Assembly: GCF_928381505.1 (NCBI RefSeq)
Contig: NZ_CAKMSJ010000001.1
Location: 372,001-436,000 of the forward strand
Length of the DNA stretch: 64,000 nucleotides
DNA from: Rothia endophytica
GTDB lineage: Bacteria; Actinomycetota; Actinomycetes; Actinomycetales; Micrococcaceae
Reading direction: 5' to 3'
Position numbers and translations under genes: made by a program. Shown here piece by piece: positions 43,938 to 52,995 of the stretch. The notes under the pieces are model-generated. The model worked only from the letters and a program-made list of their open reading frames with translations, did not search any database and had not been told where the DNA came from. Numbering within the stretch: the stretch's first letter is position 1; each line of letters begins with the position of its first letter.

Positions 43938-44036
43938 TTACTTCTTGTTGCGACGCTGGTGGCGAGTCTTGCGAAGAAGTTTACGGTGCTTCTTCTTAGA
44001 CATACGCTTGCGGCGCTTCTTGATAACTGAACCCAT
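43938..44036 (-). CDS. AURKAIP1/COX24-domain ribosomal protein (bS22 type)
   Basis: 32 residues, almost half Lys and Arg: [20 protein letters not shown], then [12 protein letters not shown]. This is the small actinobacterial protein seen in mycobacterial ribosome structures as bS22 and related to the mitochondrial mS38 domain. It binds 16S rRNA of the small subunit. The ribosome binding site GAGGTGA lies 7 nt before the ATG, and TATTTAAT upstream may be its -10. It is too short for most gene finders. Confidence 0.93.
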   Translation of the reverse strand: MGSVIKKRRKRMSKKKHRKLLRKTRHQRRNKK

Positions 44037-44295
44037 CGGATTCACCTCACTTATTAAATAGTGGTCGATACCCGGCCGAACAATGCTCGCGCACGGCAAG
44101 CCTTTCGGTAGCTATCCGGGCGTTATACCGGTATAAACGCTCCAATACACGCTATTTTGGGCATAAATAACCCTAGCGCGTGAAAAAACGCTCTTCAGTC
44201 AAGAGTACAGGGTATGCCTACATTTCGCGCATTGTTCACCTGGGAATGAGAGCATTTTCTCGTTTTGGGAGGCTAAAATCACTGCCTACCCAGAG

Positions 44296-46194
44296 CTAGC
44301 GTTTACGGCTCTTTTGCCTCTTTTTCTTCACCGGGTGCCGGTTTGCTCCCCCGTGGGGCTGGGTTGCTGTCGCTGCCAGCTCAGATTCAGCAGCGTCCCT
44401 ACCGGGCTCTGATGCAGACGCTATTTCCTCCGCATGCTGGGGTGAGCTAGCAGGATCTTCCTCTAGAGCTTCATACCCTTCTGGGACGGTGAGACCGTCA
44501 GTCTGGCCAGCATCGAGGGCTGGGGCCTCATCTGAAGGCTGTGGTTTTCGGCGTTCTGCGGAAAGAAAACCAAAGTATTCCCTGACCGCAAAACGCTTTC
44601 TGCCCGAAGTAGGGGCCTCGGGGTGGGGCCGATCCTTGGGTTCAGATTCTTGAGCTTGATTCTGTTCCCCTGAATCCACTTCTTCCTGGGTTGTTTCCTG
44701 CTGATTCTCTGTCTCTTGGGGATGTGCAGCCAGGGCAGCCAGCCTTAGCTCTTCGGCACGCAGTTTAGCTTCAAGCTCCTGAGACAGCGCTTCCCTCTCC
44801 AGTTCAGCCCGCTGTTGAGCTTGACGCTCGGCCTCCTGTTTAGCCAACCTTTTTTCTTCTGCCGCGCGTTCAGCCGCCTGGGCCTCTGCACGCTCACGTG
44901 CTTCCTGCCGTTTTTGAGCGGCAGCAGCCAGCCGGGCTTTCGCCATTGACTGGGCACGTTCAATGCGGTTCAGCTCATCTTGCTGATCAGCTAGCACGCG
45001 AGAAGTGGGAGCGCTTGCCCCTGCCTGCCCCTCATCTTGGCGACTTCCTTCTTCGGGGGTAGCAAGAGGTTGGCGGACAGGAGGTGTGATGATAGTTGCG
45101 TGAACTACCGGGCTCACTGTCCCCTTGCGGCGGCGCGTTGCACTCCCCGTGGGAACAGCCCGCAACACGGTAGGTGGCTGCGGAGCAGGGTCCTCCAGAG
45201 GTTCTGGGACTGACGAAGTCAATGCAGCCTGGGGCTCAGATACAGAATCTGCTCTAGGTTCAGGTTCCTGACGAGCTTCCAGCACCCCCTGAGCGTCCGG
45301 GGAGCCCTCCGGTTTTTCCTCGTTGGGCTCGGGCAGGGTCTGCTGCCTATCGCGGTCAGCTTCTCTAGGCTGAATGTTCTGCAAAGCATCAAAGAGCCCG
45401 GGGGTAATGGGGCCACCCCACTGCTCAGGAACTAAGTCTTGATCTTCAATATCGACCGGCACCAGGTTACTGCTCAGAGTTGGTTCCTCAGGGGCTGGTG
45501 CTTCAAGATCGAAGGGTACCTGGGCTTCAGCAAATCGTTCTTTAAGGTTAGCGATGAGCAGGGTGCGGGCCAGAGCCGGGTCTTCGGATTTCACGGCATC
45601 AAGAATTGCGCGGTACTCCATACGCAGACGCGTTGCCGTGGCACTCCACAACGGCACCTGTGATACCAGGTCAAACCTCGCTTCAATCATGGAGTCCCTC
45701 ATCGTAGCCAGTAAAGCTGAGATAAGGGTATTGCCAGAAAGCTGACCGAGTTGAATATGAAAATCTGCCTCAAGATCGTGAAAATCGCTCAGGCTGGTCG
45801 CCGGGTCTGACATCTTTTGCAGGATTCTCTCTAGCTCAGGGTAGGCCGCCTGATGGGCAGGAGTTGTTGAGACAGCATGTGACTCCAGCAGCAGACAGGT
45901 CTGAAAGAGATCCCGCTGGGGTGAAGCAGAGCTAGCTAGAGAAAGACCGATAGCCGGCCCTGCTGAGACTGCTGGTTCCCGCAGTAATTCGCTCAGGATG
46001 GTTTTGCGTTTACCCATGTATAGGCGCAGCAGACCAATCTCTTCGCAGTGCTTGAGGCTCTCACGGATCTGATGTTGGCTAAGACCGGTAACGCGAGCTA
46101 GCTCCCTATCATCGGGGAGTTGATCCCCAAGGTGGAGGGTACGTGAAATCAGTTCGCTCTCGATCCAGTCGAGTAACTTCTGATGTTTAGACAT
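44296..46194 (-). CDS. GntR/FadR-type regulator with long disordered extension and basic tail
   Basis: 632 residues, against about 230 for the family. The N-terminal winged helix is GntR-like (ISRTLHLGDQLPDDRELARV, GLSQHQIRESLKHCEEIGLL) and residues about 90-225 resemble the helical FCD ligand domain. Residues 235-420 are Pro/Glu/Gln-rich, 405-500 form a charged coiled coil (Ala/Glu/Arg/Gln), and the end is KKKRQKSRKR. It follows the ArsR-type gene by 45 bp on the same strand. Both share this winged helix-disorder-basic tail plan. No ligand known; the coil and tail hint at polymer or nucleic-acid binding. Confidence 0.82.
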   Translation of the reverse strand: MSKHQKLLDWIESELISRTLHLGDQLPDDRELARVTGLSQHQIRESLKHCEEIGLLRLYMGKRKTILSELLREPAVSAGPAIGLSLASSASPQRDLFQTCLLLESHAVSTTPAHQAAYPELERILQKMSDPATSLSDFHDLEADFHIQLGQLSGNTLISALLATMRDSMIEARFDLVSQVPLWSATATRLRMEYRAILDAVKSEDPALARTLLIANLKERFAEAQVPFDLEAPAPEEPTLSSNLVPVDIEDQDLVPEQWGGPITPGLFDALQNIQPREADRDRQQTLPEPNEEKPEGSPDAQGVLEARQEPEPRADSVSEPQAALTSSVPEPLEDPAPQPPTVLRAVPTGSATRRRKGTVSPVVHATIITPPVRQPLATPEEGSRQDEGQAGASAPTSRVLADQQDELNRIERAQSMAKARLAAAAQKRQEARERAEAQAAERAAEEKRLAKQEAERQAQQRAELEREALSQELEAKLRAEELRLAALAAHPQETENQQETTQEEVDSGEQNQAQESEPKDRPHPEAPTSGRKRFAVREYFGFLSAERRKPQPSDEAPALDAGQTDGLTVPEGYEALEEDPASSPQHAEEIASASEPGRDAAESELAATATQPHGGANRHPVKKKRQKSRKR

Positions 46195-46239
46195 GTTTCG
46201 GGGTTATTTCTCTGCTGAGGTTGAGTGAGGGGGAAGTAT

Positions 46240-47097
46240 TTAGCGCGAACGGCGGCGCAGACGCGCTAATTTTGCAAAGAGCCCACGTTCATCGGTGTCA
46301 TCTTGAGGCACGGCTAGCTTATCCTCAGCGTAGAGAGGCTGGGTGTGTTCTTCACTCTGAGCTACTTCTTGGTCTTCGATTTCAGCGGGGGCTGTGACCT
46401 CCGGGGTATCCACCGAAAGAGTTTCTTGTGGATCTTCAGAAGCGGCAGAAGCCATCTGTGTTTCTGCCGCCGAAGGTGAGGTGGGTTGAGCGGCTACGGT
46501 TGCAGAGGGGGTAAAAGGAGTGAAGGGGGTGAAGGTAATCGCAGGGGAAGAAGGCTGCGGCTCCTGAGCACGCGAGGCCTCGGGGTCTGCTGCTTCAGGT
46601 AAATCAGTTTCTACAGATTCAAGCACTTCAGCAAGTTCGGTAGTTTCAGTAGGTTCCTCAACTTCGACCTGTTCCACAGGCTGCTCGGTCAGCTGGGGTT
46701 CCACCGAGTTTTCCGGCTTGTCCTTCTCTTTAACCGATGCGGCAGGCTTGCTTAGGCTAACTTCTGGCTCTACTGGCCGCGCCTCAGCAGATAGCGCAGA
46801 TAGCGGGGGGTGCTGCACGTCGTACTGTGCATCAGATGGCGACGGCAGTAAAGATGTTACCCAGTCGGTAACCCGCTCTAGGGGCTGAGGCACCAAAGAA
46901 TAAAAACGCTTTTGCCCAACAGCTTCAGTCTCCACCAGCCCAGCAGTGCGCAGAACTTTGAGGTGTTTTGACACGGTAGGTTGGCTGACGCCTAATTCCT
47001 CAACCAACTCACCAACAGCGAGTCTCTCGATGGCTAAAGATTCTAAAATATGGCGCCGTGTGGGGTCAGCAATGACAGCAAAAAGATCGTCCTTCAT
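46240..47097 (-). CDS. ArsR-type regulator with long disordered extension and basic tail
   Basis: 285 residues. The first 80 are an ArsR/SmtB winged helix: VIADPTRRHILESLAIERL, LGVSQPTVSKHLKVLRTAGLV. No metal-binding Cys or His cluster is visible. About 180 acidic, Pro/Thr/Glu-rich residues follow, and the end is LFAKLARLRRRSR. The ATG at 47097 is chosen because TATGAT lies 7 nt upstream; earlier ATGs at 47115-47100 lie in the -10 box. It heads the operon with the GntR-type gene. Function unknown. Confidence 0.83.
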   Translation of the reverse strand: MKDDLFAVIADPTRRHILESLAIERLAVGELVEELGVSQPTVSKHLKVLRTAGLVETEAVGQKRFYSLVPQPLERVTDWVTSLLPSPSDAQYDVQHPPLSALSAEARPVEPEVSLSKPAASVKEKDKPENSVEPQLTEQPVEQVEVEEPTETTELAEVLESVETDLPEAADPEASRAQEPQPSSPAITFTPFTPFTPSATVAAQPTSPSAAETQMASAASEDPQETLSVDTPEVTAPAEIEDQEVAQSEEHTQPLYAEDKLAVPQDDTDERGLFAKLARLRRRSR

Positions 47098-47226
47098 GCC
47101 CATCATCATATACACATATATAGCCCTGCTCGCATATTGTCGCTGCTATATTTCAGGTTAATACCCAATACTCAGTCAGCACTAAGTTTTTTGGTGAAAA
47201 TATCCGACGGGTTATATACAGGATGA

Positions 47227-48435
47227 CTAGTCATACCAGGGATCGAGGCCCCACAGCGGGAAAACTTCTTTGCGGGTCGCCATGATGGTGCGATCGGTAT
47301 CGTCGCCCGGGTCAAAGCCTATCTCCCATGAACGCCACCATAAATCAACGGGATCACCCATAGCAGCCGGAACTTTGGTTCCGTAGGTTTCAAGCATGTA
47401 CTTCTGCCAGGACGCAGGGGTGGGCTGATAGACATCCAGAGGTTGCCCGGCGGCAACCGCCATCAGGTGGGTCCACGAACGAGGTACAGCATCGTAAACC
47501 GAGTAGCCACCCCCGCCGGTAGCAATCCAGCGGCCCTCGCAAAGCTCATCAGCCAGCAAGGAAATCTGAGCCGCAATTTCCTGCTGAGCGTTGATACTAA
47601 TACTCATGTGGGACATCTCATCATTCATATGAGTATCGCAACCGTGCTGACTCAAGATCACTTCTGGTTGGAACTCCCGCAAGAGGCTGGGAACCACAGC
47701 ATTGAAAGCGCGCAGCCACCCCGAATCAGTGGTGGTAGGAGGCATAGCAATATTCACCGCCGTTCCAGCGGCTTCACCCTCTGGGCCAACCTCGTTGGAA
47801 AAACCGGTGCCGGGGAAGAGGGACATCCCCGTTTCGTGAATGGAGATGGTCATGACGCGTGGGTCGTCCCAAAAAATACTCTGTGTGCCATCGCCGTGGT
47901 GGGCGTCCACATCAATATAGACCACGCGTGAAACACCCTGCTCCAACAGGTGGCTAACACCCACTGCACAGTCGTTGTAGATGCAGAAGCCACTGGCGTG
48001 GTCCCGGGAGGCGTGGTGCATACCCCCGCCAAAATTAACCGCGTGCTTAACCTTGCCATCCAAGATCGCTTGAGCCGCCTGAAAGGTTCCGCCCGCTAGT
48101 CGAGCGCTAGCCTCGTGGACCCCCTCGTAGCCCGGGGTGTCTTCGGTGCCCAAACCGCAGCTAGCGATAACCAGCGATGGGTCAGCGCTAATCTTCTGCA
48201 CGGCGTCAATATAGGGGTAGTCGTGTGCCAGCATCAGCTGTTGAACGGTGGCGATTTCTGGCTTTTCGAGTTGAACCTGAGGCAGGTCAAAAATCCCCAG
48301 GTCTTTAGCGAGGGACGCTGTGGCATCGAGCCTGCTGGGATGCATGGGGTGGTAGTCACCAAAAAAATAGTTGGCCATGGCGGGGCTCCACAGCACGCGC
48401 ACATCAGTGGGCTTCAGTCGTTCAATAGCCGCCAT
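47227..48435 (-). CDS. acuC: Acetoin utilization protein AcuC, histone-deacetylase fold
   Basis: 402 residues. The deacetylase active site is intact: His pair in NFGGGMHHASRDHASGF, metal Asp/His in YIDVDAHHGDGTQSIFW (Asp, His) and the later Asp in SQHGCDTHMNDEM, Tyr in TGGGGYSVYD. AcuC deacetylates acetyl-CoA synthetase in Bacillus. No acetoin genes or acetyl-CoA synthetase are nearby. The ATG at 48435 (MAAIERLK) has GGGAG 8 nt upstream; GTG at 48441 is another option. Confidence 0.93.
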   Translation of the reverse strand: MAAIERLKPTDVRVLWSPAMANYFFGDYHPMHPSRLDATASLAKDLGIFDLPQVQLEKPEIATVQQLMLAHDYPYIDAVQKISADPSLVIASCGLGTEDTPGYEGVHEASARLAGGTFQAAQAILDGKVKHAVNFGGGMHHASRDHASGFCIYNDCAVGVSHLLEQGVSRVVYIDVDAHHGDGTQSIFWDDPRVMTISIHETGMSLFPGTGFSNEVGPEGEAAGTAVNIAMPPTTTDSGWLRAFNAVVPSLLREFQPEVILSQHGCDTHMNDEMSHMSISINAQQEIAAQISLLADELCEGRWIATGGGGYSVYDAVPRSWTHLMAVAAGQPLDVYQPTPASWQKYMLETYGTKVPAAMGDPVDLWWRSWEIGFDPGDDTDRTIMATRKEVFPLWGLDPWYD

Positions 48436-48566
48436 TGGCACTACTCCCTATAGGTAAGTTGGGTCACAAATACCATTAAACACAATAAAACTCGTAACCG
48501 TTGATGCGGCGGTTTTATGACACGCAGACTACGCTTAGAAACGTCGAGCATTGAAGGAGGTGGAAG

Positions 48567-50021
48567 GTGCCCACACCACAGCAGGGAGAGCTCAAGGAGC
48601 AACCTCAATTCGCCCGAGAGGGTAAGGAATCGCGGTCCTCAGCCGGGATTAAGCTGTTGATTCAGCGCTTTGAGAGCCTGCGCGACCTGATAGACCGGGT
48701 CGTGGGTTCCTCGTCCTCCCGTACCGCAATAGCGGCTTTCATCCTCGTCATCACTTTCTTCTCGATCATGCTCTCCCTGCCCATCGCTTCTCAGGACGGC
48801 CACCGGGTGGAGCTTCACCACGCTGTATTCACTGCCACCAGCGCTGTGACCGTTACCGGCCTTACTACGGTATCCACCGCTGAACAGTGGACCTTCTTCG
48901 GGCAGCTCATGATCCTGCTGGGCTCCCAAATTGGCGGGCTGGGCACCCTGACACTGACCTCAATCCTGGCTCTCGCTGTTGGTAGAAAATTGGGGCTGCG
49001 GTCAAGAATTATCACGCAGGAATCAATGAACATCGGGCGACTGGGTGAAGTAGGGTCCGTGCTGCGCACCGTTGCCGTTACCTCAATCGTCATTGAGGGC
49101 ACCATTGCGCTGGTCTTAATACCCCGATTTCTCCTGCTGGGTGAGTCGCTGGACCAGGGTATTTGGCACGGCATCTTCTACGCCGTTTCATCCTTCAATA
49201 ACGCCGGCTTCACCCCGCACTCAGACGGAATCGTGCCCTACGGCCATGACCTGTGGATTCTTATACCCATCTCCCTTGGCGTCATTATCGGTTCGGTGGG
49301 CTTCCCCGTCATTCTGGTTCTCCAACAGAACCTGGCAGTTTTTAGCCGCTGGAACCTCAACGCCAAACTCACCGTCATCGGCACCCTGGTACTTTTTATC
49401 GCCGGCTCCTTCGCCTGGGGAGCGCTGGAATGGAACAACAACAAAACCATTGGTGAACTGAGCGTCGCCGACAAGGTTCTGAACGCAACCTTTGCCTCCA
49501 TCATGACGCGCTCCGGTGGTTTCAACCTCGTTGATATGAGCGATATCAACCCGGTTACCGCGCTACTGACCGACCTGCTGATGTTTATCGGCGGCGGCTC
49601 AGCATCCACCGCCGGTGGCATTAAAATCACCACTATTACCGTGGTTTTCCTCGCCATTCTGGCAGAGGCCCGCGGTGACCAGTTCGTGGTTGCCTTCGGA
49701 AGAACCATCCCGGACACCGTCCTACGTATCGCTATCTCGGTCATTATGATGAGCGCGACCTTCGTCTTCATTGGCACCGCAGCAATTATGCTCATGAGTG
49801 GAGCATCATTTGATCGTTCTCTGTTCGAGGTCATCTCAGCCTATGCAACCTGCGGCCTGTCCACCGGGCTCTCTGCCGAGCTACCTCACAGCGGTGTATA
49901 CCTACTCTCCATCCTGATGCTCATCGGCCGCGTCGGCACCATCACCGTTGCAACGGGGCTTGCTATGCGTTCTCGCCGCAGGCTCTACAAGTTCCCAGAA
50001 GAGAGGCCCATCATTGGCTAG
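48567..50021 (+). CDS. trkH: Potassium uptake channel subunit TrkH
   Basis: 484 residues, four pore repeats with filter glycines in TVTGLTTVST, NNAGFTPHS, TRSGGFNLVD and ATCGLSTGL. The N-terminal 55 residues are cytoplasmic and polar. GTG start after GAAGGAGGTGG. It forms the K+ pore and works with the TrkA subunit whose gene overlaps its end. Length and filter fit the KtrB/TrkH group of Gram-positive bacteria. Confidence 0.95.
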   Translation: MPTPQQGELKEQPQFAREGKESRSSAGIKLLIQRFESLRDLIDRVVGSSSSRTAIAAFILVITFFSIMLSLPIASQDGHRVELHHAVFTATSAVTVTGLTTVSTAEQWTFFGQLMILLGSQIGGLGTLTLTSILALAVGRKLGLRSRIITQESMNIGRLGEVGSVLRTVAVTSIVIEGTIALVLIPRFLLLGESLDQGIWHGIFYAVSSFNNAGFTPHSDGIVPYGHDLWILIPISLGVIIGSVGFPVILVLQQNLAVFSRWNLNAKLTVIGTLVLFIAGSFAWGALEWNNNKTIGELSVADKVLNATFASIMTRSGGFNLVDMSDINPVTALLTDLLMFIGGGSASTAGGIKITTITVVFLAILAEARGDQFVVAFGRTIPDTVLRIAISVIMMSATFVFIGTAAIMLMSGASFDRSLFEVISAYATCGLSTGLSAELPHSGVYLLSILMLIGRVGTITVATGLAMRSRRRLYKFPEERPIIG

Positions 50022-50691
50022 AAAAGACCCTCAGCACCCCCACAGTGCCCCCGTGCTCGTTATCGGGCTTGGGCGCTTTGGTACAGCCACAGCAGCGCAA
50101 CTTGTACGCCAGAACCAAGAGGTTCTCGCTATAGAAAAAGATCCCGCCCTGGTTCAAAAGTGGTCCGGGGATCTGACCTATATTGTTGAGGCTGACGCCA
50201 CCGACATGAATGCCCTGAGACAGCTAGGGGCACACGAGTTCACCGCAGCAGTGGTTGGCGTAGGAACCTCGGTGGAAGCTTCTGTTTTGATTACCGCAAA
50301 CCTGGTCGATCTAGGCATTGAACGAATCTGGGCTAAGGCCATAACCCCCTCTCACGGCAAAATCCTTTCCCGTATCGGCGCGCACAAGGTGGTCTACCCT
50401 GAATCGGACGCTGGCGCTCGTGTAGCCCACCTTCTCTCGGGAAGGCTGTTAGATTTCATTGAATTGGATGATGATTTTGCCATTGTCAAAATGTACCCAC
50501 CCAAGGAGACCCACGGGTTCACCCTGGCTGAATCTGATGTACGTTCTATGTACGGTGTGACCATTGTGGGGGTCAAATCTCCCGGTGAAGAAATTACCTA
50601 CGCAACCCCCGAAACCCGCGTCTCATCAAGGGATTTGTTGATTGTTTCCGGTCAGGTTGATCTGATTGAGCGCTTTGCAGCAAGACCCTAA
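50014..50691 (+). CDS. trkA: Potassium uptake regulatory subunit TrkA (KtrA type)
   Basis: 225 residues. An RCK N-terminal Rossmann domain (VLVIGLGRFGTATAAQL, Glu in LAIEKDPALVQ) is followed by an RCK C-terminal domain (about 145-222). It gates TrkH by nucleotide binding. The TTG at 50014 overlaps the trkH stop by 8 bp and has GAGAGG 7 nt upstream. A longer frame in the same phase begins inside trkH and is not used. A 380-bp stretch with a candidate small RNA follows. Confidence 0.93.
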   Translation: MARKDPQHPHSAPVLVIGLGRFGTATAAQLVRQNQEVLAIEKDPALVQKWSGDLTYIVEADATDMNALRQLGAHEFTAAVVGVGTSVEASVLITANLVDLGIERIWAKAITPSHGKILSRIGAHKVVYPESDAGARVAHLLSGRLLDFIELDDDFAIVKMYPPKETHGFTLAESDVRSMYGVTIVGVKSPGEEITYATPETRVSSRDLLIVSGQVDLIERFAARP

Positions 50692-50844
50692 TTGAACTCT
50701 ATATACCAAGTAGCGGAATGATAACCCACCATTCCCTGCACAGCTTAGAAATTAAAATATTTACCTATGTTAAGTTGTTGAGCATTTTTTTGCAGGCCAG
50801 TGTGCGCTTTTGCCATATATGACATATAGTTATAACTACCTCTA

Positions 50845-51022
50845 AAGGTGCGAGTGATTACTGAACGGTCCGCGAACCCGTTCAAGTAGCTCGAAGCTTT
50901 GGCTCACTGACGGTTCCCCCTAATGCCGTCTAGCCTCAGCGGAGAGCACTTCCTGCTTCTGATTTCTTCAGAAACAGGAATCTGAAGGCCAAGCCGATTC
51001 CCTACGGCTTGGCCTTCAGCGT
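50845..51022 (+). ncRNA. Candidate small structured RNA downstream of trkA
   Basis: An AT-rich stretch (about 50750-50800) and a promoter-like pair (TTTGCC ... TATAACT near 50840) precede about 175 nt with no reading frame. The RNA would fold as: GAG...TACTGAACGG (about 50850-50872) with CCGTTC-AGTAGCTC, loop containing CCGCGAAC; a second stem TTCCTG-TTCTGA/TCAGAA-CAGGAA (about 50950-50981); then a terminator at 50982-51019. It may instead be a long 3' region of trkA or an unrelated leader, but the next gene is convergent. No known RNA family recognised. Confidence 0.45.
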
Positions 51023-51025
51023 TTA
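50982..51025 (+). terminator. Terminator of the candidate RNA, shared with proC
   Basis: Perfect 15-bp stem CTGAAGGCCAAGCCG (50982-50996) with 51005-51019, followed by GTTTAATCATTT. Possibly also ends proC on the other strand. Confidence 0.75.
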
Positions 51026-51073
51026 ATCATTTAGGCTCCACACCTAATGCTCACTCAGCTTTGATGAACCGGT

Positions 51074-51916
51074 TTACCGGCTAAACTCCGCTGTCATCTC
51101 TTCATTACGCTCAGCGCAGGCTCGCATAGCAGATTCTGTTAGCTCAAAGATTCCACGGTCTATAAAAGTGCTGATAGCGCGGTCGGTGGTCCCCTGAGGG
51201 CTCGTCACCGCTTTGCGCAGCTTTTGGGGGTTGGGGTCAGCTTCCAAGAGATAACCAGCTCCAGCAACCGTTGCTGCAGCGAGCTCGGTAGCAGTTTTTT
51301 CATCCAGCCCTAGCTTGACCCCGGCAGCAGCCATGGTCTCCGCTAGCAGAAAGGCATAGGCAGGCCCTGAGCCAGACACCGCAGTGACAGCACCCATCTG
51401 CTCTTCAGCCACTTCAACCACCGTACCGGCCGACCCCAGCACCTGTTTTACAGCCTCCTGCTGGTCTTCAGTAACCGCCTGCCCTATCGAAACAGCCAGA
51501 ACGCCGCTGCCCACCTGCGAGGGCGTGTTGGGCATGCAGCGCACGGCAGGCTGTCCCTCAGGCAGAGCCTTCTCTAATGCTTCAAGCGTTATGCCAGCCG
51601 CCACCGAAACAACGACTGCGTTGGGGGAAAGCACCGGCGCGATCTCGCGGGCACGCTCCAAAATATCGTAGGGTTTGACGCCCAGCAGAATAATATCTCC
51701 ACCGCGGGCTGCGCTCAGATTAGCTTGGGGATCGTCTTCACCCGCCAGAACCGTGACAGATTCAGACCCTTCCCCCAGGCGGGCACGCAATTTCTCAATG
51801 CTGGCATGAGAACCCACCGTGGCACGCATCTTAGCAGGGTCAAAGCCGGACGCCAGAAGGCCAGACGCAATGGCACCGTTCATAGAACCTGTACCGATAA
51901 AAGCTACCGTGGTCAT
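51074..51916 (-). CDS. proC: Pyrroline-5-carboxylate reductase
   Basis: 280 residues. Last enzyme of proline synthesis, NADPH-dependent. Nucleotide loop FIGTGSMNGAIASGLL at the N-terminus, RCMPNTPSQVGSGVL in the middle and the C-terminal signature AAATVAGAGYLLEADPNPQKLRKAVTSPQGTT (conserved VTSPQGTT). ATG 51916 with AAGGAGATGAGG upstream. Alone on its transcript; proA and proB are not in the window. Confidence 0.95.
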   Translation of the reverse strand: MTTVAFIGTGSMNGAIASGLLASGFDPAKMRATVGSHASIEKLRARLGEGSESVTVLAGEDDPQANLSAARGGDIILLGVKPYDILERAREIAPVLSPNAVVVSVAAGITLEALEKALPEGQPAVRCMPNTPSQVGSGVLAVSIGQAVTEDQQEAVKQVLGSAGTVVEVAEEQMGAVTAVSGSGPAYAFLLAETMAAAGVKLGLDEKTATELAAATVAGAGYLLEADPNPQKLRKAVTSPQGTTDRAISTFIDRGIFELTESAMRACAERNEEMTAEFSR

Positions 51917-52026
51917 TAGAACCTCATCTCCTTAGTGTGACTCAGGTTTCATTTTTTCATGCCACGGGGTGACCTTGTTTGATTTCAGCTCTCAGCCGCG
52001 ACCCGCCGTCCTGTCGAAGAATGAAT

Positions 52027-52872
52027 CTAGCGCGCTAAATGTTTGCGGGCGAAGGCAAGTGTCTCTGCCAGCATCTCATCGCGCGCAGCCGTGCCCTTAG
52101 CCTTACTAGTAGAAATTTCTGCACACACTACGCCGTCAAAATCGCTGGCTGCAATGTACTGCAGAGTCTCAGCAACCGGCTGAGAACCGTGACCCGGCAC
52201 CAGATGCTCGTCCATGACCTTGTCACCGGATCCATCCGTCAGGTGCACGTGACCTAGCCGGGAACCAATACGTTTGACGGCTTCTAGCGAATCATCATTA
52301 GCGGCGGCAGCGTGGGAGAAATCCCATGTCATCCAGTCATAATCAAACTTGGAGGGGTCCCAGTGCGGGGCGTACATCTCTACGGCCTTACCCTTCACTG
52401 ACCAGGGGTACATGTTCTCCACCGCAATTTTGACGCCCTCTAGCTGGGAAATCTCGCGGACCCCCGCCACAAAGTTCTTAGCGTAGGTTTTCTGCCAGCG
52501 GAAGGGCGGGTGAGCTACCACCACATCAGCCCCCACTGCCTTGGTCATCTTGGCGGCCATCTGCATCTTGTTCCAAGCCCTGCCCCAAACCTGCTGGGTC
52601 AGCAACAGAGTGGGGGCGTGGATCGCTGAGATAGGTAACTGATACTTCTGAATCAAATCCAGCAGGTCGTGAGGCTCCTGGCTCAGCACGTTGTGGGTAA
52701 TCATGACCTCGACGCTGTCATAACCCAGTTCCAGCGCAGTCTGGAAGGTCTCTGGCACACCCAGAGGAAAGAGGCAAGAGGTAGAGAGAGCCACTGGAAC
52801 CTGCTGGCGTGTGCTCTCTCCAGCTTGGCTCTGCTCTACTGCCTGCAGATCGGCGCTGTTCTGCTCGGTCAT
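52027..52872 (-). CDS. Sugar phosphate isomerase/epimerase family protein
   Basis: 281 residues, TIM barrel of the AP-endonuclease-2/xylose-isomerase-like family. Conserved metal-site residues are in SVEVMITHN (Glu), VVAHPPFRW (His), IAVENMYPW (Glu), DFSHAAAAND (Asp/His), HVHLTDGSG and ICAEIS-type end (VVCAEIST). The first 25 residues are Gln/Ser-rich and unlike the fold. ATG follows GGGAGGTAACC. It sits between ppx and proC in many actinobacteria; no substrate assigned. Confidence 0.88.
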   Translation of the reverse strand: MTEQNSADLQAVEQSQAGESTRQQVPVALSTSCLFPLGVPETFQTALELGYDSVEVMITHNVLSQEPHDLLDLIQKYQLPISAIHAPTLLLTQQVWGRAWNKMQMAAKMTKAVGADVVVAHPPFRWQKTYAKNFVAGVREISQLEGVKIAVENMYPWSVKGKAVEMYAPHWDPSKFDYDWMTWDFSHAAAANDDSLEAVKRIGSRLGHVHLTDGSGDKVMDEHLVPGHGSQPVAETLQYIAASDFDGVVCAEISTSKAKGTAARDEMLAETLAFARKHLAR

Positions 52873-52995
52873 GGTTACCTCCCGGTGACGGTGTCTGTAC
52901 CCATTCTAGAACTTCTCACCGATGGGCAAGGGCACTGACCGGTCCCTCCGCTTATCAGCATGGGCCAACCACCGTGAGATAGGGAGAGCCCCCGG

